Below are positions 23,308 to 31,754 of a stretch of DNA of 32,179 nt, piece by piece. Position 1 is the stretch's first letter. Every line of letters begins with the position of its first letter. The stretch is from Streptomyces sp. NRRL S-455 (lineage in GTDB: Bacteria > Actinomycetota > Actinomycetes > Streptomycetales > Streptomycetaceae): contig NZ_JOCT01000044.1 in NCBI RefSeq assembly GCF_000717875.1, positions 1 to 32,179 on the forward strand, read 5' to 3'. A model generated the notes under the pieces. That model worked only from the letters and a program-made list of their open reading frames with translations. It was not told where the DNA came from and did not search any database. The position numbers and the translations under genes are program-made.

Positions 23308-24649
23308 CGAGGTGACTCGCGGGGCTGACGCGGAGGCGTCCCGTGTGAGAACCGGGCCGCGCCACGCGGCACCGAAGAAGCCGCTGTTCACCAGGTTCCA
23401 GATGCCGGCCGGCAAAGCGATAGCCATGGCGGCGATGCCCACCGCGGTGCTCATGGGCATGGGATTCACCCCGACGCTCGCCCTGGCCGACGACCAGCCG
23501 TCGACGTCGAACAGCCTCACGGCCGACGAGTACCAGGCCTGCGTCGAGTCGCTGAAGGATGCCAAGGGCAAGGACGATGCTTCTCCGTCGCCGAGCGGCA
23601 GCGAGACCGACGGCGAGAAGGCCGAGGAGACGGTCGAGCCGACGCCCTCGGCGTCCGCAGGCGGTTCGGACGAGGACAAGGATCCAGCGGGTTCGTCAGG
23701 TTCGTCGGATTCAGGTTCCGGAGACAAGGGCGACAAGACCGAACCCACGCCGACCCCTTCGGCCTCCTCGGGCACGTCGGACGAGGACGACGCGGCAACT
23801 CCCAGCCCGTCGCCGTCCAAGAGCGGCGGCAACGTCCTCGAGGACATCGGCGACGCGATCGGCGGCATCTTCACTGGCGGCAATTCCACCGAGAGCCCGA
23901 GCCCCACGCCGTCCGCGTCCGCTTCGCCGTCCGGCGACACGGGCGAGTCCGAGGCCACCGAGAGGCCCTCGGTGTCGGACGACGCGTCCGACACCGTCAG
24001 GGAGACCACCGACAAGGTCACCGGTACGGCGAAGGACACCGTGCAGGACTCGACCGACACGGCGTCGAAGGCGGCGGAGGACACGGCCGAGGTCGTCGAA
24101 GAGGCGGCCGAGAAGGCGGCTGACAAGGCCACCGCTTCCCCCGGCCCGTCCCAGAGCCCCTCCGTGGACCCCGAGGACTGCCCAGCGGCCACGGATGCCG
24201 AGGGCGGAGTCGACAACAAGATTCTCCTGCCCGACGACCCCTGGTACCTGGAGGCCAGCTCCCTGAAACTGCACGGCGCCGACTACCAGGGCGTCGTCGA
24301 AGTGAAGACGGCGAGCGGTGCCACCAAGAAGGTTCTGAAGTTCGTCATCTCCGGCGGCACCGAGATCGGCGACCTGCACCAGCTCGTCAAGGACAAGCAG
24401 TCCGGCAAGACTCACCACGTCCAGTCGGCCAAGGGGGAGACGTCTGAGATCACCGGCGGCAAGACGGTGATGTACACGGAGAAGATTTCGGGCAACCTGC
24501 TCGGACTCGTCCCGCTCACGTTCGATCCCGAGCACCCGCCGCCCCTGAACCTCCCGGAGATCTACTTCACCAACGTGAAGGTTACCCAGGCCGGCCAGTT
24601 CGGCGGCACGCTGACCGTGCCGGGGCTGCACCAGTACATCACCGACTGA
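23297..24649 (+). CDS. Large exported low-complexity surface protein
   Basis: A 450-residue protein starting at GTG 23297, inside the end of the DUF6114 gene. Residues about 36-60 are a signal or membrane segment (GKAIAMAAMPTAVLMGMGF, ending ALA-DD). Residues about 75-230 are Ser/Pro/Asp/Glu/Thr-rich linker. Residues about 232-285 are an amphipathic 11-residue-like repeat (DTVRETTDKVTGTAKDTVQ, then STDTASKAAEDTAEV) similar in style to LEA proteins. Residues about 295-450 are a beta-rich domain ending FGGTLTVPGLHQYITD. That ending resembles the DUF6230 protein's AGTFTLPGLSMKL, so the domains may be related. Such genes are sometimes misnamed hydrogenase expression protein; no HypF motif is present. 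A wall-spanning surface role is inferred. Confidence 0.83.
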   Translation: MPADEVTRGADAEASRVRTGPRHAAPKKPLFTRFQMPAGKAIAMAAMPTAVLMGMGFTPTLALADDQPSTSNSLTADEYQACVESLKDAKGKDDASPSPSGSETDGEKAEETVEPTPSASAGGSDEDKDPAGSSGSSDSGSGDKGDKTEPTPTPSASSGTSDEDDAATPSPSPSKSGGNVLEDIGDAIGGIFTGGNSTESPSPTPSASASPSGDTGESEATERPSVSDDASDTVRETTDKVTGTAKDTVQDSTDTASKAAEDTAEVVEEAAEKAADKATASPGPSQSPSVDPEDCPAATDAEGGVDNKILLPDDPWYLEASSLKLHGADYQGVVEVKTASGATKKVLKFVISGGTEIGDLHQLVKDKQSGKTHHVQSAKGETSEITGGKTVMYTEKISGNLLGLVPLTFDPEHPPPLNLPEIYFTNVKVTQAGQFGGTLTVPGLHQYITD

Positions 24650-24686
24650 CGCCGCCTCAGAGGCCTCTCCGGGAGCCGCAACACAC

Positions 24687-24720
24687 TGTGCCCCGCCGGG
24701 TGTCGACCCGGCGGGGCACA
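24687..24720 (+). terminator. Terminator of the DUF6230 operon
   Basis: TGTGCCCCGCCGGGT (24687-24701) and ACCCGGCGGGGCACA (24706-24720) form a 15-bp perfect stem with a 4-base loop, 37 bases after the stop. Confidence 0.9.
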
Positions 24721-24730
24721 GACGCACGAA

Positions 24731-24775
24731 CGCGACCGAGGGCGCCCCCCGTCACAGGGAACGCCCTCAGTCGCG
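24731..24775 (-). terminator. Terminator of pyk
   Basis: CGCGACCGAGGGCG (24731-24744) pairs with CGCCCTCAGTCGCG (24762-24775) with one mismatch. It lies 18 bases after the minus-strand pyk stop and back-to-back with the terminator of the convergent operon. Confidence 0.75.
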
Positions 24776-24793
24776 TATCAAGGTCTCGGCCGG

Positions 24794-26221
24794 TCAGCCC
24801 TTGCCGCCGCCCAGGTGGTGGACGCGCACCATGTTGGTGGTGCCGGGCACGCCGGGGGGCGAGCCGGCGGTGATGATCACGATGTCGCCGGCGTTGAAGC
24901 GGTTGAGCTTGACCAGCTCCTGCTCCACCAGGTCGACCATCTCGTCGGTGCTGTTCACGAACGGCACCACGTGCGGCTCCACGCCCCAGCTGAGCGCCAT
25001 CTGGTTGCGGGTGCCCTCGTCGGTGGTGAAGGCGATGATCGGCTGCTGGGCGCGGTAGCGGGACAGGCGGCGGGCGGTGTCGCCGGACTGGGTGAAGGCC
25101 ACCAGGCCGCGGCCGCCGAGGAAGTCGGCGATCTCGCAGGCGGCGCGGGCGACCGAACCGCCCTGGGTGCGCGGCTTCTTGCCGGGGACGAGCGGCTGCA
25201 GGCCCTTGGACAGCAGCTCCTGCTCGGCCGCGGTGACGATCTTCGACATCGTCTTGACGGTCTCGATCGGGTAGGCGCCCACGGACGATTCGGCGCTCAG
25301 CATGACCGCGTCCGCGCCGTCCAGGATCGCGTTGGCCACGTCGGATGCCTCGGCGCGGGTCGGACGGGAGTTGGTGATCATCGACTCCATCATCTGGGTC
25401 GCCACGATCACCGGCTTGGCGTTGCGGCGGCACAGTTCGATGAGGCGCTTCTGCACCATCGGGACCTTCTCGAGCGGGTACTCGACGGCCAGGTCACCGC
25501 GGGCGACCATCACGCCGTCGAACGCCATTACGACGTCCTCCATGTTCTGCACCGCCTGCGGCTTCTCCACCTTGGCGATGACGGGGACGCGGCGGCCCTC
25601 CTCGTCCATGACGCGGTGCACGTCGTGGACGTCCTTGGCGTCGCGGACGAAGGACAGCGCGACGAGGTCGCAGCCCATACGGAGGGCGAAGCGGAGGTCT
25701 TCGATGTCCTTCTCGGACAGGGCCGGCACGTTGACGGCCGCGCCGGGCAGGTTGATGCCCTTGTGGTCCGAGATGACGCCGCCCTCGATGACGATCGTCT
25801 TCACCCGCGGTCCGTGGACCTCGGTGACCTTCAGCTCGACGTTGCCGTCGTTGATGAGGATCTGGTCGCCGTGGGAGACGTCGCCCGGCAGGCCCTTGTA
25901 GGTCGTTCCGCAGATCGTCTTGTCGCCCGGGACGTCCTCGGTGGTGATGGTGAACTCGTCACCGCGCACCAGCTCCACGGGACCCTCGGCGAAGGTCTCC
26001 AGACGGATCTTCGGGCCCTGCAGGTCGGCGAGGACACCGATGGCCCGGCCGGTCTCCTTGGCGGCGGCCCGGACCCGGTCGTACCGGCCCTGGTGCTCGG
26101 CGTGCGAGCCGTGGCTGAAGTTGAAGCGGGCCACGTTCATGCCGGCTTCGATCAGCGCGACAAGCTGCTCGTGGGAGTCGACCGCGGGGCCGAGAGTACA
26201 GACGATTTTCGAACGGCGCAT
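24794..26221 (-). CDS. pyk: Pyruvate kinase
   Basis: A 475-residue glycolytic enzyme converting phosphoenolpyruvate and ADP to pyruvate and ATP. The A domain starts MRRSKIVCTLGPAVDS, followed by NVARFNFSHGSHAEH (nucleotide and K+ site). The B domain is about 70-165. The signature VIAKVEKPQAVQNMEDV with MVARGDLAVEYPLEKVP holds the catalytic Lys and metal Glu/Asp, then TRAEASDVANAILDGADAVMLSAESSVGAYP. The C domain is about 340-475. The length is normal. It is one of the two pyruvate kinases expected in Streptomyces (SCO5423-like, from memory). A -10 TAGGAT (26228-26233, minus strand) about 7 bases from the ATG and the lack of a ribosome site point to a leaderless mRNA, besides possible read-through from ackA. 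Confidence 0.95.
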   Translation of the reverse strand: MRRSKIVCTLGPAVDSHEQLVALIEAGMNVARFNFSHGSHAEHQGRYDRVRAAAKETGRAIGVLADLQGPKIRLETFAEGPVELVRGDEFTITTEDVPGDKTICGTTYKGLPGDVSHGDQILINDGNVELKVTEVHGPRVKTIVIEGGVISDHKGINLPGAAVNVPALSEKDIEDLRFALRMGCDLVALSFVRDAKDVHDVHRVMDEEGRRVPVIAKVEKPQAVQNMEDVVMAFDGVMVARGDLAVEYPLEKVPMVQKRLIELCRRNAKPVIVATQMMESMITNSRPTRAEASDVANAILDGADAVMLSAESSVGAYPIETVKTMSKIVTAAEQELLSKGLQPLVPGKKPRTQGGSVARAACEIADFLGGRGLVAFTQSGDTARRLSRYRAQQPIIAFTTDEGTRNQMALSWGVEPHVVPFVNSTDEMVDLVEQELVKLNRFNAGDIVIITAGSPPGVPGTTNMVRVHHLGGGKG

Positions 26222-26227
26222 GGGGCG

Positions 26228-26271
26228 ATCCTATCGGTTTGTTTCGCAACGGAATATTCCGTCTGGCGGAA
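26228..26271 (-). promoter_or_regulatory. pyk promoter with CGGAA half-sites at the -35 position
   Basis: On the minus strand TAGGAT (complement of 26228-26233) is a consensus -10 just ahead of the pyk ATG. There is no -35 consensus; instead the palindrome ACGGAATATTCCGT (26249-26262) sits there, and a third half-site gives TTCCG-N5-CGGAA (26257-26271). This looks like an activator- or repressor-controlled promoter. Confidence 0.5.
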
Positions 26272-26294
26272 AATACAAAAGGGCGGGATGCCGC

Positions 26295-27509
26295 TCAGGT
26301 GTGATTCCCCGAACCATTTACCAGCGCGTAGGTCTGCGTCGCGATCTCCAATTCCTCGTCAGTAGGTACCACCGCCACCGCGACCCGGGCGCCCTCCGGC
26401 GAGATCAGCCTCGCCTCGTCGCCGCGCACCGCGTTCCGCTCGCCGTCCACCGCCAGGCCCAGCTCCTCCAGGCCCGCCAGGGCGGCCTCCCGTACGGGCG
26501 CCGCGTTCTCGCCGACACCGGCGGTGAAGGCGACCGCGTCCACCCGCCCGAGTACGGCGTAATAGGCGCCGATGTACTTCTTCAGGCGGTGAATGTAGAT
26601 GTCGAACGCCAGCTCCGCCTGCTCGTCGCCCTCGTCGACGCGACGGCGGATCTCCCGCATGTCGTTGTCGCCGCACAGACCGATCAGACCGCTCTTCTTG
26701 TTGAGAAGAGTGTCGATCTCGTCGGCGGACATTCCACCAACACGCATCAAATGGAAGATGACGGCCGGGTCCATGTCTCCGGAGCGCGTACCCATCACGA
26801 GCCCCTCCAAAGGCGTCAGCCCCATGGAAGTGTCCACGCAACGGCCGCCCCGCACGGCCGAGGCGGACGCCCCGTTGCCCAGGTGCAGCACGATCACGTT
26901 GACGTCCTCCGGCGCCTTGCCGAGCAGCTCGGCGGTGGCCCGGGAGACGTAGGCGTGCGAGGTGCCGTGGAAGCCGTAGCGGCGGACGCGGTGCTCGTCG
27001 GCCGTCTTGACGTCGATCGCGTAGCGGGCGGCCGACTCCGGCATCGTCGTGTGGAACGCGGTGTCGAAGACGGCGACCTGCGGCAGGTCCGGGCGCAGCG
27101 CCTGGGCCGTGCGGATGCCGGTGAGGTTGGCCGGGTTGTGCAGCGGGGCCACCGGGATGAGCCGCTCGATCTCGGCCAGGACGGTGTCGTCGATCACGGT
27201 CGGCTCGGTGAAGGACTTGCCGCCGTGCACCACGCGGTGCCCGATCGCGGCCAGTTCGGGCGAGTCCAGGCCCAGTCCGTCCTTGGCGAGTTCCTCGGCG
27301 ACGGCCTTCAGGGCGGCGTCGTGGTCGGCGATGGCGCCGCCGCGCTCCCGGCTCTCGCCGCCGGCCGGGGTGTGCTTGAGGCGGGAGGTCTGTTCGCCGA
27401 TGCGTTCGACCAGGCCCACCGCCAGCCGGCTGTTGTCGCGCATGTCGAGCAGCTGGTACTTCACCGACGACGAGCCGGAGTTCAGGACGAGGACACGGGA
27501 CGGGCTCAC
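26295..27509 (-). CDS. ackA: Acetate kinase
   Basis: A 404-residue enzyme converting acetyl phosphate and ADP to acetate and ATP, working with Pta. The ASKHA fold motifs are visible: VLVLNSGSSSVKYQL at the start (phosphate loop Asn/Ser), GHRVVHGG, FDTAFHTTMP, RRYGFHGTSHAYVS (substrate His), LGNGASASAV, and FTAGVGENAAPVRE near the C-terminus. The start is GTG at 27509, overlapping the pta stop (GTGA); the frame is open far upstream only as the shadow of pta. It is co-transcribed with pta, and pyk lies 73 bases downstream. Confidence 0.96.
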   Translation of the reverse strand: MSPSRVLVLNSGSSSVKYQLLDMRDNSRLAVGLVERIGEQTSRLKHTPAGGESRERGGAIADHDAALKAVAEELAKDGLGLDSPELAAIGHRVVHGGKSFTEPTVIDDTVLAEIERLIPVAPLHNPANLTGIRTAQALRPDLPQVAVFDTAFHTTMPESAARYAIDVKTADEHRVRRYGFHGTSHAYVSRATAELLGKAPEDVNVIVLHLGNGASASAVRGGRCVDTSMGLTPLEGLVMGTRSGDMDPAVIFHLMRVGGMSADEIDTLLNKKSGLIGLCGDNDMREIRRRVDEGDEQAELAFDIYIHRLKKYIGAYYAVLGRVDAVAFTAGVGENAAPVREAALAGLEELGLAVDGERNAVRGDEARLISPEGARVAVAVVPTDEELEIATQTYALVNGSGNHT

Positions 27510-29608
27510 TGGGCGGCTGCCTTCTCGCTCGGGGACGGGGCGGGGGACTGGGCCTGGATCGCCGTGATGGCGACGGTGTTGACGATGTCCTGGACGAGGG
27601 CGCCCCGGGACAGGTCGTTGACCGGCTTGCGCAGGCCCTGCAGCACCGGGCCGACAGCGATCGCGCCGGCCGAACGCTGCACGGCCTTGTAGGTGTTGTT
27701 GCCGGTGTTCAGGTCGGGGAAGATCAGCACCGTCGCCTGCCCCGCGACCTCGGAGCCGGGCAGCTTGGTCGCCGCGACCGACGGCTCCACGGCGGCGTCG
27801 TACTGGATCGGGCCCTCGATCTTCAGGTCGGGGCGGCGGGACCGGACCAGCTCGGTGGCCTCGCGGACCTTGTCGACGTCGGCGCCGGAGCCGGAGGTGC
27901 CGGTCGAGTACGACAGCATCGCGATGCGCGGCTCCACACCGAACTGTGCGGCCGTCGTCGCCGACTGGATGGCGATGTCGGCGAGCTGCTCGGCGTTCGG
28001 GTCGGGGTTGACCGCGCAGTCGCCGTAGACGAGGACCTTGTCGGCCAGGCACATGAAGAACACCGACGAGACGATGTCCGCGTCCGGCTTGGTCTTGATG
28101 ATCTCGAAGGCCGGGCGGATGGTCGCGGCCGTGGAGTGCACCGAGCCCGACACCATGCCGTCGGCCAGGCCCTCCTGCACCATCAGCGTGCCGAAGTAGT
28201 TCACGTCGGAGACGACGTCGTAGGCCAGCTCCACGGTGACGCCGCGGTGGGCGCGCAGCGTCGCGTACTTCTCGGCGAAGACGTCGCGCAGGTCGGAGTC
28301 GGTCGGGTCGATCAGCTGGGACTCGCCGAGGTCGACGCCGAGGTCGGCGGCCTTCTTGCGGATCTGGTCGACCGGGCCGAGCAGGGTCAGCTCGCACACG
28401 CCGCGGCGCAGCAGCACCTCGGCGGCGTGCAGCACACGCTCCTCGGTGCCCTCGGGCAGGACGACCCGGCGCAGGTCGCTGCGGGCCTGCTCCAGCAGCT
28501 TGTGCTCGAACATCATCGGTGTGACGCGGTCGCTGCTGGGCGCGGAGACCCGGCGGGCCAGGTCGGCGGTGTCGGCGTACCGCTCGAACAGGCCGAGGGC
28601 CCGCTCCGCCTTGCGGGGGGTGGCCGCGTTCAGCTTGCCCTCCAGGGAGAACAGCTGCTCGGCGGTGGGGAAGCTGGTGCCGGCCACCGACAGCACCGGG
28701 GTGCCGGGGGCGAGGCGGTCGGCGAGGGTGAGGATGTCGTCGCCGGGTACCTCGTCGAGGGTGAGCAGCACGCCCGCGATCGGCGGGGTGCCGGCGCTGT
28801 GCGCGGCGAGCGCGCCGACCACCAGGTCCGCGCGGTCGCCCGGGGTGACGACGAGGCAGCCCGGGGTCAGGGCGTTCAGGAAGTTCGGCAGCATCGCGCC
28901 GCCGAAGACGAAACCGAGCACGTCCCGGGCGAGCCCCGAGTCGTCGCCGAGCACCACCTTGCCGCCCAGGGCGTGGCTGATCTGCGAGACGGTGGGGGCG
29001 GAGAGGGCCGGCTCGTCGGGCAGGACGTAACAGGGCACGGGGAGCCTGGAGTCCAGCTGGCCGGCGATCTCGTCGCGGTCCTCGCGGGCGACCCGGTTGG
29101 TGACCATGGCCAGGACGTCGCAGCCGAGGGTGTCGTAGGCGCGGTAGGCGTTGCGCGTCTCGGCGAGCACGGACTCCACGGTCTGCTTGCGGCCGCCCAC
29201 CACCGGGATCACGGACGCGCCGAACTCGTTCGCCAGCCGGGCGTTGAGCGACAGCTCGTCCGGGAGCTGGGTGTCGGCGTAGTCGGTGCCCAGGACCAGG
29301 ACGACGTCGTAGTCGCGGGCGACCAGGTGGAAGCGGTCGACGAGCGTGGACACCAGCTCGTCCGTGCCGGCCTCGGCCTGGAGCGCGGACGCCTCGTGGT
29401 AGTCCATGCCGTAGACGGTCGCCGGGTCCTGGGTGAGCCGGTAGCGGGAGCGCAGCAGCTCGAAGAGGCGGTCGGGCCCGTCGTGGACCAGGGGGCGGAA
29501 GACGCCCACCCGGTCGACCTGTCGGGTGAGGAGCTCCATGACCCCCAGTTCGACGACCTGGCGTCCGTCGCCGCGGTCGATGCCGGTCACGTACACGCTG
29601 CGGGTCAC
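27506..29608 (-). CDS. pta: Phosphate acetyltransferase, long three-domain form
   Basis: A 700-residue enzyme that exchanges CoA and phosphate between acetyl-CoA and acetyl phosphate. It is the long form: an N-terminal P-loop-like (BioD/CobB-type) domain about 1-200 (VYVTGIDRGDGRQVVELGV), a DRTGG regulatory domain about 210-340, and the catalytic PTA domain about 370-690 (LEQARSDLRRVVLPEGTEERVL, FGTLMVQEGLADGMVSGSVHSTAATIRPA, and NTYKAVQRSAGAIAVGPVLQGLRKPVNDLSRG). In the first domain the usual Gly-Lys-Thr/Ser phosphate loop is replaced by GIDRGDGRQ. The start is GTG at 29608 with GGAGA 8 bases upstream. It heads the pta-ackA operon and is divergent from pfkA. Confidence 0.95.
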   Translation of the reverse strand: MTRSVYVTGIDRGDGRQVVELGVMELLTRQVDRVGVFRPLVHDGPDRLFELLRSRYRLTQDPATVYGMDYHEASALQAEAGTDELVSTLVDRFHLVARDYDVVLVLGTDYADTQLPDELSLNARLANEFGASVIPVVGGRKQTVESVLAETRNAYRAYDTLGCDVLAMVTNRVAREDRDEIAGQLDSRLPVPCYVLPDEPALSAPTVSQISHALGGKVVLGDDSGLARDVLGFVFGGAMLPNFLNALTPGCLVVTPGDRADLVVGALAAHSAGTPPIAGVLLTLDEVPGDDILTLADRLAPGTPVLSVAGTSFPTAEQLFSLEGKLNAATPRKAERALGLFERYADTADLARRVSAPSSDRVTPMMFEHKLLEQARSDLRRVVLPEGTEERVLHAAEVLLRRGVCELTLLGPVDQIRKKAADLGVDLGESQLIDPTDSDLRDVFAEKYATLRAHRGVTVELAYDVVSDVNYFGTLMVQEGLADGMVSGSVHSTAATIRPAFEIIKTKPDADIVSSVFFMCLADKVLVYGDCAVNPDPNAEQLADIAIQSATTAAQFGVEPRIAMLSYSTGTSGSGADVDKVREATELVRSRRPDLKIEGPIQYDAAVEPSVAATKLPGSEVAGQATVLIFPDLNTGNNTYKAVQRSAGAIAVGPVLQGLRKPVNDLSRGALVQDIVNTVAITAIQAQSPAPSPSEKAAAQ

Positions 29609-29681
29609 GCGGGCTCTCCGTTTCGTCTCAGTGGTACGTCGAGAATTGCAAAAAATCGCCCATCGAGGTGAGCGGAACGCC

Positions 29682-29710
29682 TTGACAATACCTCCGTCGA
29701 TGGATAAGGC
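29682..29710 (+). promoter_or_regulatory. pfkA promoter
   Basis: TTGACA (29682-29687), a 17-base spacer and TAAGGC (29705-29710): an excellent housekeeping promoter. Transcription would start near 29717, giving a leader of about 85 bases. Confidence 0.7.
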
Positions 29711-29802
29711 GCCCGTCAGAGTGGGTACCTGACCGGGCCGCGGAGCGTGAAACAATCGGCAGAAGCTCACCGGTGTCCACAGCGAGCAGGAGACACAGCA
29801 CG

Positions 29803-30828
29803 ATGCGTATCGGAGTTCTCACCGCAGGCGGCGACTGCCCCGGCCTGAACGCCGTAATCCGGTCGGTCGTGCACCGGGCGGTCGACAACTACGGGGACGA
29901 GGTCATCGGCTTCGAAGACGGTTACGCGGGCCTGCTGGACGGCCGCTACCGCAGCCTCGACCTCAACGCGGTCAGCGGCATCCTCGCCCGCGGCGGCACC
30001 ATCCTCGGGTCGTCCCGGCTGGAGCGCGACCGTCTCCGTGAGGCCTGCGCCAACGCCTCCGACATGATCCACGAGTTCGGTATCGACGCGCTGATCCCGA
30101 TCGGCGGCGAGGGCACGCTGACGGCGGCCCGCATGCTGTCCGACGCGGGCCTGCCGGTCGTGGGCGTCCCGAAGACGATCGACAACGACATCTCGTCCAC
30201 GGACCGCACCTTCGGGTTCGACACGGCGGTGGGGGTCGCCACCGAGGCGATGGACCGCCTGAAGACCACGGCCGAGTCCCACCAGCGGGTGATGGTGGTC
30301 GAGGTCATGGGACGCCACGCGGGGTGGATCGCGCTGGAGTCGGGGATGGCGGCCGGTGCGCACGGCATCTGTCTGCCGGAGCGTCCGTTCGACCCCGCCG
30401 ATCTCGCGACGATGGTCGAGGAGCGCTTCGCCCGCGGCAAGAAGTTCGCGGTCGTCTGTGTCGCCGAGGGCGCGCACCCCGCCGAGGGCTCCATGGACTA
30501 CGGCAAGGGCGAGATCGACCAGTTCGGCCACGAGCGCTTCCTCGGTATCGGCACCGCACTCGCCCACGAGCTGGAGCGGCGCCTCGGCAAGGAGGCCAAG
30601 CCGGTCATTCTCGGCCACGTCCAGCGCGGCGGTACGCCGACCGCGTACGACAGGGTGCTCGCCACGCGCTTCGGATGGCACGCGGTGGAGGCCGCGCACC
30701 AGGGGCAGTTCGGCAAGATGACCGCGCTGCGCGGGACGGAGATCGTGATGGTGCCGCTCGCGGAGGCGGTCACCGAGCTGAAGACGGTGCCGAAGGACCG
30801 GATGGACGAGGCCGAGTCGGTGTTCTAG
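29803..30828 (+). CDS. pfkA: 6-phosphofructokinase
   Basis: A 341-residue enzyme phosphorylating fructose 6-phosphate, the committed step of glycolysis. Motifs are GVLTAGGDCPGLNAVIRS (N-terminal phosphate loop), IPIGGEGTLTAARML, GVPKTIDNDISSTDRTFGFDTA with the catalytic TIDND Asp, VEVMGRHAGWIALESG and the HVQRGGTPTAYDR effector/substrate segment. The Gly in GGEGT (rather than GGDDT) predicts ATP rather than pyrophosphate as donor. It belongs to the actinobacterial single-domain group (SCO5426-like, from memory). The start is the ATG with AGGAG 11 bases upstream; a GTG 10 codons earlier adds only unrelated residues. Confidence 0.95.
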   Translation: MRIGVLTAGGDCPGLNAVIRSVVHRAVDNYGDEVIGFEDGYAGLLDGRYRSLDLNAVSGILARGGTILGSSRLERDRLREACANASDMIHEFGIDALIPIGGEGTLTAARMLSDAGLPVVGVPKTIDNDISSTDRTFGFDTAVGVATEAMDRLKTTAESHQRVMVVEVMGRHAGWIALESGMAAGAHGICLPERPFDPADLATMVEERFARGKKFAVVCVAEGAHPAEGSMDYGKGEIDQFGHERFLGIGTALAHELERRLGKEAKPVILGHVQRGGTPTAYDRVLATRFGWHAVEAAHQGQFGKMTALRGTEIVMVPLAEAVTELKTVPKDRMDEAESVF

Positions 30829-30845
30829 GCCGGGCTCTGCTGGAT

Positions 30846-31568
30846 CTAGGCGGGTCTCTCCTTCACTCTCGTCCAGAAGTGGTCGACGATCCGGTCGAGG
30901 AAGTCGCGGGCCGTGTCGCCGGCGTCCGAGCTGCCGCCGCCCCGGCTCAGGGTGGCCGCCATGTGCCCCTGGTAGTCCCGGTGCAGGGCGTGGAGGGCGT
31001 TCTCCAGGAATCGCCGCTCCAGGGGCACGACCTTCGAAAGCGGGCGTACGTAGGCCTGCCAGCGGGTCGTGACGGCGCTGCGCAGCAGGTCGCCGAGTCT
31101 GGCGTCGCGGCCGGTGACGGTGACGAAGTCGGGCAGCCGGAGGCCGAGCAGGTCGGCGAGCGCGGCGGACTGGCGGTCGGTGCCGCGCCAGGTGTCGGTC
31201 TCCTCCATGCGCAGATAGGCGTGGACTTCGTGCCCGACGACACGGGCCACGTCCTCGGGGGCGAGGCCGCGGGCGATGCGGTGCTCGCGCAGGGTGCGGG
31301 GTCTGCCGATGAGTTCGCCGGGCGAGCACCACAGGACGCCCGCGAGGGCGGTGAGTTCGGAGCCGGCCGGGGCCGCGGCACCGCGTTCCCAGGCGATGAC
31401 GTCGTCCGGCGTGATGCGGGGGTGCCCGTACGAGACGCGCATGTCGTGGGCGACGTGTTCCGGAGTCATGCCCAGGGCCGCGCGCAGGCGGCGTGCCGCG
31501 CGGGCGTTGAAGGGCGGGGGTGTGGGTGTAGGGGGTGGCTCGCTCGGACGGTGTGAAGGTCGGCGCAC
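30846..31568 (-). CDS. Helix-turn-helix regulator (XRE-like)
   Basis: About 240 residues. Two stretches look like XRE-type helix-turn-helix units, about 20-75 (NARAARRLRAALGMTPEHVAHDMRVS, then PDDVIAWERG, then LAGVLWCSPGELIG) and about 78-130 (LREHRIARGLAPEDVARVVGHEVHAYLRMEE, then ALADLLGL). The C-terminal 100 residues are helical with no recognised motif (LEKRFLENALHALHRDYQGHMA-like). The N-terminus is a Pro-rich lead. The start is uncertain: GTG at 31568 is chosen, and TTG at 31577 is also open; a TAGCTT -10 just upstream suggests a leaderless mRNA. It converges on pfkA with 17 bases between stops. Its targets are unknown. Confidence 0.8.
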   Translation of the reverse strand: MRRPSHRPSEPPPTPTPPPFNARAARRLRAALGMTPEHVAHDMRVSYGHPRITPDDVIAWERGAAAPAGSELTALAGVLWCSPGELIGRPRTLREHRIARGLAPEDVARVVGHEVHAYLRMEETDTWRGTDRQSAALADLLGLRLPDFVTVTGRDARLGDLLRSAVTTRWQAYVRPLSKVVPLERRFLENALHALHRDYQGHMAATLSRGGGSSDAGDTARDFLDRIVDHFWTRVKERPA

Positions 31569-31754
31569 GCGCCACAAGCTAGGGGCGGGGGACCGCGGCG
31601 ACTACGGACTGTTCGGCCAGGAACACGGATTGTAGGAAGCTACGGCTACCGGTGGGTTCGATCGGGGCCGAAGATCGTCTTGTCCGCCGGGGCGGGACGG
31701 GGGTGAGGATGGCGCCGGGCCGGCGAACGCGGGCCCGGAAAGGCGGTGGGAAAC

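Noticed and set aside
24815..27692. Long plus-strand frames opposite pyk and ackA
   Set aside because: They are antisense to enzymes with complete signatures; the open frames follow from GC-rich third positions.
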